This document shows positions 9,401 through 14,885 of a stretch of 64,000 nt of DNA, in pieces. Below the pieces are notes generated by a model that was not told the DNA's origin, ran no database searches, and worked only from the letters and a program-made list of their open reading frames with translations. The stretch's first letter is position 1. Each line of letters begins with the position of its first letter. This stretch comes from Hymenobacter aerilatus (GTDB lineage: Bacteria; Bacteroidota; Bacteroidia; Cytophagales; Hymenobacteraceae): positions 4,940,501-5,004,500 of the forward strand of contig NZ_CP095053.1 of assembly GCF_022921095.1 (NCBI RefSeq), in the 5' to 3' direction. A program made the translations under genes and the position numbers.

Positions 9401-9479
9401 CGTGCCGGGAAAAGCGGCTACTCGGTTGCCGAACCAAAACTGGTACAGGCAAATGATACCACGCGTATTCGTTGTGCAT
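6429..9479 (-). CDS. SusC/RagA-family TonB-linked outer-membrane receptor
   Basis: The 1016-residue product is a SusC-type TonB-dependent transporter. After a signal sequence (hydrophobic about 27-45) comes the carboxypeptidase-like domain typical of this family (TGKVIDANSTGLPGVTIIIPG). Next is the TonB box region (ALGDVVVVGYGTARKED), the plug (SPDQLIQGRVSGVQV, VRIRGNSAVTG, PLYVVDGVPLDG) and the 22-strand barrel ending in FTFGVNFSL with a terminal hydrophobic residue. It would import the oligosaccharide captured by SusD using proton-motive force. The start is ATG 9479. No regulator (hybrid two-component or ECF/anti-sigma pair) is adjacent. Confidence 0.95.
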   Translation of the reverse strand: MHNEYAWYHLPVPVLVRQPSSRFSRHVALLIVLATLFVFLPHFGQAQANRTITGKVIDANSTGLPGVTIIIPGTTVGTSSGSDGSFELQVPAATTTLSVSSVGYTSQRVDITGKSSISVTLQEDSKALGDVVVVGYGTARKEDVTGSVTTLTEKEFNRGTFTSPDQLIQGRVSGVQVSNNSGQPGGPATVRIRGNSAVTGTGQPLYVVDGVPLDGRTARPGLVASTDVGAGADSNPLNFLNPDDVEAVTVLKDASATAIYGSRAAYGVVLITTKKGKTGAPVLNVGISNGFSTLLRRPDFLNASQYREAIGYYGAPAANDKGGDVDALKEILRTGYLQNYNVAMSGGGETGRYRLSIGYLDQDGIVKKTGFKKYSANLSTNFQFLESKKLGLDVNIATSQFREELANITTDAGFRGSLIGQALQWNPTQPLRNPDGTLFVQPGDVVNPVASQEYYNDRSRVTTILASAAPYYKFTDWLQYRMLISVNYNTGERRTSIDQRLINYPGIQDQGFASIGQNELTTQQIAHTLTFNKQVKDGLNINALLGYEYTKFANQGSNLNAYGNPAQGGFGNYGLDYTNYIQSSSAGSRLVSSFVDPSSQLQSVFGRAILNYKDRYVLTGTLRRDESSKFGPNNKVGYFPSFAIAWDLSQESFFPTERLTQLKLRAGYGRTGNQEFPAGSAQGRYTFNNLGEQAPLNDANPDLKWQSDAQYNAGIDVGMFNNRVTLTADYFYKTTTDLLFPQLPGQPAPPVQAIRWTNLDGKIVNKGVELALNTTIVTNEKVDVGLNANATFIHNEVKDLRTADITTGAINGQGLSGVLAQLITSGYPINAFFLPQYTGLNEQGLSNAPGPIAYAGSPNPKTLLGLGANVRYGKLSLVANMTGAFGQYIYNNTLNAVGNVGQIGAGKNIALSTFENPVKESIGNPSAATTRYLEKGNYLKMSNLTLAYSFGNIGSVFKGARVYATGQNLFVITKYDGFDPEINTIKRGANQVPSVGIDYLPYPSARTFTFGVNFSL

Positions 9480-9511
9480 ATAGTGAAAGAATGAAGTGTG
9501 GGAATTTTGAC

Positions 9512-9525
9512 CGAAAACGTTTGAA
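9512..9525. promoter_or_regulatory. LacI-type operator-like palindrome
   Basis: The word CGAAAACGTTTGAA contains a central CG dyad in AAACGTTT, the shape of LacI/GalR-family operators. It sits 33-46 bp upstream of the susC start codon. No LacI-family gene is in the window, so this is a weak call. Confidence 0.25.
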
Positions 9526-9777
9526 ATATATAGAAATCGATTGCATAAAACCTTTCCGTGGCTATATAATTTTTAATCTTTTTTAATGTGCGCTAACAAG
9601 ATGCTCATTCGGTAAGCCGGTGAGTACGAGCGATAAGCAAAAGGCTAATAGAAATCGAAGACTACAGTATGTAGTCGGGAAAGAGAAAATGCGCTCTGTT
9701 GAGCTTGAAAAAGCATTTTTGCCCGCTGTGCCGGGCTAGTTGCACTAGTAGACCGTTGAATGGTTTGGATCAACGCT

Positions 9778-9817
9778 GAGAAGCTCGTGCGCAAGTGTAC
9801 TTGCGCACGAGCTTCTC
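9778..9817. terminator. 18-bp perfect hairpin downstream of radical SAM gene
   Basis: Arms at 9778-9795 and 9800-9817 are fully complementary over 18 bp with a 4-nt loop. It lies 40 bp beyond the 3' end of the radical SAM gene, as a terminator would, but no T-run follows on either side. A repeat-type palindrome is an alternative. Confidence 0.5.
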
Positions 9818-9856
9818 TTAGCGGCAAGCTCTTCAATAGTGCAGCAATAGAATGTG

Positions 9857-12151
9857 CTAGATTAGCAGCAGACCCTTCTCCCGCAACAGTTGCCAAGTAG
9901 GCGACTGTAGGAAAGCTTCGAACGACTGACCAGCAGTAGCCGGGAAGGAGGCAGCAGCTTCCTTGAGCAGCAGCTTAGTGTCGTAGTCGGTGGTAAGGCG
10001 GGTGAGCAGCTGGTGTAGCCAGGAACCAAGGGTAGGACTAGTCTTCAACTCAAAATCCTCGGCTTGCTCATAGAACGTGAGCACAGCGCGTGCTCCTTTT
10101 TTACCGGCTTCTTGGCGTAGTTCGGGCGCATTGCCTAGCCAAAACAGCCGGTTGTTTTGCCGGGCAAAATCCGGCTTACCTTCCTCTTGTAGCGCCTGCT
10201 GAATGAGGTGGCGCGACACAGTAGGGCGAGGCGTTTTAAAATCGAACCAAAATTGTAGCGGTTCTTGCAGGGCCACGCCGTGCATGTAGTTGTAGAGTGC
10301 CTTAGCCAGACCAGGACCAAACCGTTCGTGGTCGGTGCCAGTGGGGTCGTCGTGCCAGAGGTCGTTCCAGGCAAAGGTGCCCGGCTCGGGACCGATGGCA
10401 GCTACCTGATACTTCGCTGGGTTCTTCCCTACCGGCGAGTGCGCCGTCATCGAAAAGCGGTGCCAATAGCCACTTTGCACAATGCCTGCCCCAAACAACT
10501 GCCGTACTACCTCCAAAGAGTCTACCGTTTCCTGTGCTGACTGGGTAGGGAAACCGTACATCAGGTAGGCGTGTACCATAATGCCGGCCTGCGTGAAGCC
10601 GTCTGTCACGCGGGCTACTTGAGCAATAGTGACGCCCTTTTCCATGAGGGCCAGCAGGCGGTCGGAGGCTACCTCTAGGCCACCACTCACGGCAATGCAG
10701 CCCGAAGCGGCTAGCAAGCGGCATAAATCGGGCGAGAAGGTTTTCTCGAAGCGAATATTACCCCACCACGTAATACTCACGCGGCGGCGTAGCAGCTCCA
10801 CCGCTAGGTCGCGCAGGGCCAGGGGCGGGGCGGCTTCATCCACGAAGTGAAACCCTGTTTGACCAGTCTGAGCAATAATCTGCTCGATGCGGTCTACCAG
10901 TAGGGTAGCCGGTGCGGTTTCGTAGCGGCTGATGTAGTCCAGCGTCACGTCGCAGAAAGAGCAGCGCTTCCAATAGCAGCCGTGGGCAATGGTCAGCTTG
11001 TTCCAGCGCCCATCGCTCCAAAGGCGGTGCATGGGATTTAGCACTTCAATTACCGACAGATACTCGGTGAGTGGCAAATCGGAGTAGTCAGGCGTGCCTA
11101 CCTCGGGGTGCGGAATGTCGGGGAAGGGTTGGTTGACGTACTCTACCTCCCCAGCCGCATTGCGCAGAAAAGTGCGCTGGAAGGGTAGGGGAGAGTCTAG
11201 GCCGTCATGCTGGGCCTGTCGAAGCATCTCTATTGCTTCGTTGTTAGACGCAGAAATTGCTAACGGTAGAGATGCTTCAACAAGCTCAGCATGACGGCCT
11301 TTTTGACTCAAATATTCCAACAACCGCAGCCACGGCCCTTCGCCATCGTCGAGCGTGAGGTAATCGATATAATCAAAAAAGCGTGGCTCTTTCAGCTGGC
11401 GCAGTTCCGTGTTGGGGTAGCCACCGCCCATCAGAGTTTTGATGCGCGGGCGGAGCTGCTTGGCACGGCCCGCCAGCCGCAGCGCCCCGTAGAGGTTGCC
11501 CGGAAACGGCACCGAAAACCCTACCACGTCCGGTTCCACGCGGGCCACTAGGGCATCCAGCAGTTCCTCCAGCATCTGATCCAGCAGGTTGGGTGCGGCT
11601 TGCAGGGCCTCGTGCAGCGGATCGAACGAGGTGGCCGACATACCCAGCTTCTCAGCATAGCGCGAAAAGCCAAACTGTGGCCCTACCGTCTCTTTGATTA
11701 GGTCGCCCAGGTCTTCGAGGTAGAGCGTAGCCAAGTGGCGGGCCTGGTCGGTGAGGCCCATCGTACCGAAGGCACTTTCCAAGTCGGCTACGTTGTCGAA
11801 GCGGCTGGCTTCGGGGAGGTAGCGGGCGTGGCAGATGCGCGGTGCCAGGGTAGTATCCTTGTTTTGCAGAAAGCGAATGACCGGACCAATGGTAGTCAGG
11901 TAGCTGCGTTGCAGACGTACCATGCGTCGGGCGTTGTCGCTCAACTCGAAGCCACCTTGCTCAATAGCCGCAAACACACGCCGCAAGCCTTCCTGCGAAA
12001 ACAGCTTCAGCACTAGGTCTAGCCCTAAGTCAGCTTGCGTGACCTGGTAGCCGCGCCCCGTCAGAAAGCCTTTGATGTAGGCGGTGGCCGGGTAGGGCGT
12101 ATTCAGCTGCGTGAGCGGCGGGGTGATGAGCAGGATGCGGGGACTAGACAC
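9857..12151 (-). CDS. B12-binding-domain radical SAM protein
   Basis: With the GTG start at 12151 the protein has 764 residues. An N-terminal cobalamin-binding-like domain runs from RILLITPPLTQLNTPYP to LMGGGYPN (about 5-247). A radical SAM domain follows, with the [4Fe-4S] ligands in HGCYWKRCSFCD (Cys392, Cys397, Cys400) and strands such as FHFVDEAAPPL and CIAVSGGLEVASDRLL. The cysteine spacing is CX4CX2C rather than the usual CX3CX2C. Family members carry out radical methylations or rearrangements; the substrate is unknown. Residues about 284-318 (GRHAELVEAS ... MLRQAQHDG) are encoded by an inserted palindromic repeat. The start was placed at GTG 12151 because a TACCTTTG promoter element lies at 12189-12196; a longer frame to 12253 would precede it. 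The gene is monocistronic. Confidence 0.85.
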   Translation of the reverse strand: MSSPRILLITPPLTQLNTPYPATAYIKGFLTGRGYQVTQADLGLDLVLKLFSQEGLRRVFAAIEQGGFELSDNARRMVRLQRSYLTTIGPVIRFLQNKDTTLAPRICHARYLPEASRFDNVADLESAFGTMGLTDQARHLATLYLEDLGDLIKETVGPQFGFSRYAEKLGMSATSFDPLHEALQAAPNLLDQMLEELLDALVARVEPDVVGFSVPFPGNLYGALRLAGRAKQLRPRIKTLMGGGYPNTELRQLKEPRFFDYIDYLTLDDGEGPWLRLLEYLSQKGRHAELVEASLPLAISASNNEAIEMLRQAQHDGLDSPLPFQRTFLRNAAGEVEYVNQPFPDIPHPEVGTPDYSDLPLTEYLSVIEVLNPMHRLWSDGRWNKLTIAHGCYWKRCSFCDVTLDYISRYETAPATLLVDRIEQIIAQTGQTGFHFVDEAAPPLALRDLAVELLRRRVSITWWGNIRFEKTFSPDLCRLLAASGCIAVSGGLEVASDRLLALMEKGVTIAQVARVTDGFTQAGIMVHAYLMYGFPTQSAQETVDSLEVVRQLFGAGIVQSGYWHRFSMTAHSPVGKNPAKYQVAAIGPEPGTFAWNDLWHDDPTGTDHERFGPGLAKALYNYMHGVALQEPLQFWFDFKTPRPTVSRHLIQQALQEEGKPDFARQNNRLFWLGNAPELRQEAGKKGARAVLTFYEQAEDFELKTSPTLGSWLHQLLTRLTTDYDTKLLLKEAAASFPATAGQSFEAFLQSPTWQLLREKGLLLI
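11199..11300. repeat. palindromic repeat inserted in frame in a coding sequence
   Basis: Imperfect inverted arms of 34 nt (11199-11232 and 11267-11300) flank a 34-nt loop; the total is 102 bp, exactly 34 codons. The arm core GGCCGTCATGCTG...TCGAAGCATCTC belongs to the same family as the element at 4718. In the minus reading frame it encodes HAELVEAS and MLRQAQHD, a peptide pair that marks such repeats. Confidence 0.85.
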
Positions 12152-12188
12152 GGCGACAACAACCGCCAACCGGCGGTAAAGGTGCCCG

Positions 12189-12196
12189 CAAAGGTA
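12189..12196 (-). promoter_or_regulatory. -7 promoter element of radical SAM gene
   Basis: On the minus strand TACCTTTG matches TAnnTTTG, 37 nt before the chosen GTG start. No -33 TTG is seen at the ideal distance. Confidence 0.45.
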
Positions 12197-12250
12197 CGGC
12201 GCGCTACGTTGTTTTAGCCCGTTGCCGTTGGTGAGCGGTGACACCCAAAA

Positions 12251-12297
12251 CAAAACCGGCGGGATAGAAGAACATAGCTCCTACCCCGCCGGTTTTG
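12251..12297 (-). terminator. Terminator after the HMA-AraC gene
   Basis: Arms CAAAACCGGCGGG (12251-12263) and CCCGCCGGTTTTG (12285-12297) form a 13-bp GC-rich stem that carries its own A- and T-tracts, just after the stop of the minus-strand regulator gene. Confidence 0.75.
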
Positions 12298-12313
12298 TAC
12301 GGATAGTTCTGTA

Positions 12314-12886
12314 TTACCCCAGCTTATCCAGTGATAAGCGCTTAGGCATCAGGTCGCGGCGGAATTCGCTTACGGAGCGGCCCGTCACTTGGCGGAACTG
12401 GTTGCTCAGGTGCTGGCCGGAACTGTAGCGCATCTGGTCGGCAATTTCGCTAAGGGTTAGCTCGCCGTAGCTCAGCATTTCCTTCACACGCTCAATCTTG
12501 AGGCGAATCAGGTATTTCTCAATAGTGAGGTTGGCGGTGCGCGAGAAAACTTTGCTTAGGTGCGAGTAGGTAGCGGCAAAGCGTTCCGTCAGGAAGGCCG
12601 AGGTGGTAAGGGGCATCCGGGCAGTGCGCAGGTGCTCTAGATACTCCGTCAGAGAAGTCTTGATTTGCTCGGTGAGTTGTTCGGCGCGGCCGGTCAACAC
12701 GTCAAATCCGGCTTCTTGCAGGATGGGCGCCACGGCGGTAGGGTCAGCGGGGGTAGTGCGGTCTAGCTGAGCCTGGCCCAGCGTTACTTCAGTGGGCCGG
12801 TAGCCGGCCTGTTCCAACACGGTGCGCACGGCGTCGATGCACCGGGGGCACACCATGTTTTTGATGTGTAAGAGTGTGGTTTTCAC
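12314..12886 (-). CDS. HMA-domain AraC-family regulator
   Basis: The 190-residue product joins two domains. Residues 1-65 form a heavy-metal-associated (HMA) fold starting TTLLHIKNMVCPRC, with the metal-binding CxxC at Cys13 and Cys16. Residues about 90-190 are an AraC/XylS helix-turn-helix domain (LIRLKIERVKEMLSYGELTLSE, GQHLSNQFRQVTGRSVSEFRRD). No cupin sensor is present, so a soft metal ion such as copper may be the signal; this is inference from the domain. The GTG start at 12886 overlaps the stop of the upstream membrane-protein gene as GTGA, which supports this start over a longer frame to 13018. The target genes are unknown. Confidence 0.8.
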   Translation of the reverse strand: MKTTLLHIKNMVCPRCIDAVRTVLEQAGYRPTEVTLGQAQLDRTTPADPTAVAPILQEAGFDVLTGRAEQLTEQIKTSLTEYLEHLRTARMPLTTSAFLTERFAATYSHLSKVFSRTANLTIEKYLIRLKIERVKEMLSYGELTLSEIADQMRYSSGQHLSNQFRQVTGRSVSEFRRDLMPKRLSLDKLG

Positions 12887-13242
12887 GGGTGTCGTTTTTG
12901 GCTGGATCGAGAGGCAGTTCGGGTAGGTGTACGCGCAGACGAAGGTGAGGTTGAGGCAGATGAACGACGCGAAGACGTTTTTGTGAACGAGTCGGAAACC
13001 CACTCCTTGCCAAACCAACTGCGGGCAGCCCAGTTCACGAACGGTACAACGCCCAGAAAAGTGACTGCCAACAGCCAGAAAAATACGAAAAAGGCGGAAA
13101 ATAGTCTGGCGAAAAAATGATTTTTCACGCCGAATGTGTAGCTGATCAGCAGCAGGGCCAATAGCAGACTCGCGCCAGCTAAAATGCCCGCTTGACGTCG
13201 CAAACGTGGAAAATCAAAGGTAGAAGAGGAAGTACGGGCCAT
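12883..13242 (-). CDS. two-helix membrane protein coupled to the HMA-AraC regulator
   Basis: I do not recognise the family. The 119-residue protein has two hydrophobic segments (about residues 18-36 and 45-72) and an unusual C-terminal tail of some 35 residues rich in Ser, Thr and Arg, probably disordered. Its stop overlaps the regulator's start by 4 nt, so the two are translated together. The tail could also be the result of an old frameshift, since the DNA there is open in other frames too. A -7 element lies upstream at 13263-13270. Confidence 0.6.
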   Translation of the reverse strand: MARTSSSTFDFPRLRRQAGILAGASLLLALLLISYTFGVKNHFFARLFSAFFVFFWLLAVTFLGVVPFVNWAARSWFGKEWVSDSFTKTSSRRSSASTSPSSARTPTRTASRSSQKRHP

Positions 13243-13262
13243 AAGTGCAGCGCAACGGACTA

Positions 13263-13270
13263 CAAATATA
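13263..13270 (-). promoter_or_regulatory. -7 promoter element TATATTTG
   Basis: On the minus strand TATATTTG matches TAnnTTTG and lies about 20 nt before the start codon of the membrane protein gene. A -33 box is not obvious. Confidence 0.4.
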
Positions 13271-13365
13271 TCATTACCTGCGTGTTCTGGCGGCAGATGA
13301 AAACCGCAGGGGCCTTCCGCCGTACCATTAATTTCTCCTCGCTGATTTTTCGCTTTCCCTACCTC

Positions 13366-13647
13366 ATGAAAACTCTTTCGACCCTGCGCCTACTGGCCGC
13401 CTCGTTATTTGTTTCTTCGGCTACCCTGCTAGGTGCATGCAGCACTGGCACCGACAACGCCGATACCAATGTAGAAACCGGCACCACCAAAGACTTTGGC
13501 ATGTCTGAGGCTACCCCAGGTCGTGACTTGGACACTGCATCTTCTACCAACGCCATACCCGATACCGCCGGCCAGAAAACCATCGAGCAGCAGTACGATA
13601 AAAACCTGCACGCCACCGACCACAACCACGACGGCAAAGCTGACTAA
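13366..13647 (+). CDS. small predicted lipoprotein
   Basis: The 93-residue product starts with a lipoprotein signal peptide (MKTLSTLRLLAASLFVSS, lipobox LLGAC). The mature part is short, polar and rich in Thr, Asp and Ala, ending in DHNHDGKAD, which has a calcium- or metal-binding look but is too short to call. No family is recognised. ATG 13366 is chosen because the signal peptide begins exactly there; a longer frame upstream adds only non-signal residues. It faces the BtuG-like gene across a shared terminator. Confidence 0.65.
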   Translation: MKTLSTLRLLAASLFVSSATLLGACSTGTDNADTNVETGTTKDFGMSEATPGRDLDTASSTNAIPDTAGQKTIEQQYDKNLHATDHNHDGKAD

Positions 13648-13667
13648 GGAACTGGCAGAATTGATTT

Positions 13668-13713
13668 TACCACAACGGCCCCGTACAGTGCACTGTGCGG
13701 GGCCGTTGTGGTA
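13668..13713. terminator. Bidirectional terminator
   Basis: A 16-bp perfect stem (13668-13683 with 13698-13713), with inner self-complementary ACAGTGCACTGT, lies between two convergent genes and has a T-rich run on the plus-strand side. Confidence 0.85.
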
Positions 13714-13744
13714 GTTTGTTTTCGGGGTAGCTCGGAAGGAAAGG

Positions 13745-14857
13745 TTAGCGGTTGTAGAACACAAAGCTGTTAGCGCTGGTCCCGATAGTAAAGGAGTCGA
13801 TAACCTGGCCAGTAGTCTGATAGCGGAAGAAGCGGGCCGTGCCTGTAAAGTTTTCCGGTGAGCCATAGATGAGGCCCGTACGTGGGTCTACATCGAGGCT
13901 ATAGAAACCACCCCGGCGCTGAAACAGGGGCGTAGTGGGCAGGGCTGTATCAGTGATGTTCATGCGGTAAACGCCCGACTGGCGGCGGAAAAATAGCTGG
14001 TCTTTGGCGCCGTTGGTGCGAAGGCCGCCCGCCTGCTGGCCCGCTGCGAAGCGCAAGGTAGCCGTCACGGCGTTAGTGTTCGGATCGATGCGCACGATGC
14101 TGCTGGGTACAGTCACGATGGGCGTGTAGTCCGGCGCTGGGCCGTAAGTGCTTTTACCAGAGCATAGCACCCAAAGGGCGTTGTTCTTATCTACTACCAT
14201 GCTGGCTGGGCTATCAGCTACAGTGATGGTGGCTTCCACTGAATCCACTCGGGTATTGATGACGCTAATGGTATTGCCGCCGTTGTTTGATACGAAAAGC
14301 TTATTACCCACAGCCACTACTTGCTCGGGCTGTACACCTACTGAAACGGTTTTGGTGACAGTATTCGTCGCCAGATCAATGACTGACACCCGACCTGTGC
14401 TACCGTATTTCACCGTTTGCGATACATAGCCTTTATTGTTGTTCGCGGCAAAATAGCGGGGTAGGGTAAGTATGTCTTCATTGCCAGCAGCATTCCTAAA
14501 CTTCGAAATTTCGGCTTTGCTATTAAAATTAGGCAGGTTCACTACCTCGATCTTATTACTGTTATTCACCACGATATACCCCGTGTTGCCTACTACTGTC
14601 ATCGATTGGGCTACATCACCCAGGATGCGGTTGTTCACCGAGCGAAACAAAGCAGAGTTAGTAATAGCACCCGCGTCGCTGTTGAAGCCGACCACCTCGG
14701 CATTAGACCGATTAAAATTGCCTTCCTGCACAATAAATACGTCGCTGCCAGCCGGCGAGGCGTCGTTGTCGTTGTCTGGATCGCAGCTCCAAAGGGTTAG
14801 GCCGCTAGCCAGAATAAGGGCTGTGCGTGCACTGAAGGAAAGAAAACGTTGTGTCAT
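13745..14857 (-). CDS. BtuG-like beta-propeller lipoprotein
   Basis: The 370-residue protein has a lipoprotein signal (LTLWSCD, Cys25) followed by repeated YVTN/YncE-type propeller blades, for example GYIVVNNSNKIEVVNL, GRVSVIDLATNTVTKTVSVG, NKLFVSNNGGNTISVINT and SIVRIDPNTNAVTATL. In Bacteroides the surface lipoprotein BtuG has this fold and hands cobalamin to BtuB. Here the gene follows a BtuB-like receptor by 28 nt, and that receptor lies behind a cobalamin riboswitch, so a BtuG role is likely. This rests on fold and position; key B12-contacting residues were not checked. Confidence 0.75.
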   Translation of the reverse strand: MTQRFLSFSARTALILASGLTLWSCDPDNDNDASPAGSDVFIVQEGNFNRSNAEVVGFNSDAGAITNSALFRSVNNRILGDVAQSMTVVGNTGYIVVNNSNKIEVVNLPNFNSKAEISKFRNAAGNEDILTLPRYFAANNNKGYVSQTVKYGSTGRVSVIDLATNTVTKTVSVGVQPEQVVAVGNKLFVSNNGGNTISVINTRVDSVEATITVADSPASMVVDKNNALWVLCSGKSTYGPAPDYTPIVTVPSSIVRIDPNTNAVTATLRFAAGQQAGGLRTNGAKDQLFFRRQSGVYRMNITDTALPTTPLFQRRGGFYSLDVDPRTGLIYGSPENFTGTARFFRYQTTGQVIDSFTIGTSANSFVFYNR

Positions 14858-14885
14858 GTAAGAAAGAAAAGTGTGAAAAGCAGGA

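Larger units (their letters stand above)
9480..9856. other. intergenic region upstream of susC
   Basis: This 377-nt AT-rich spacer separates the susC start from the radical SAM stop on the same strand, so it must hold the susC promoter. I find no TAnnTTTG match on the minus strand. It contains the palindrome AAACGTTT (9515-9522) within CGAAAACGTTTGAA, which resembles LacI-family operators, and the long hairpin at 9778-9817. A short minus-strand reading frame overlapping the hairpin does not look coding. Confidence 0.4.

Noticed and set aside
9645..9896. 83-codon minus-strand frame after the radical SAM gene
   Set aside because: It runs through an 18-bp palindrome and into the radical SAM stop region, with no coding signs.
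12152..12253. Longer N-terminus for the radical SAM protein
   Set aside because: The extra 34 residues do not look conserved and would start upstream of the promoter element at 12189-12196.
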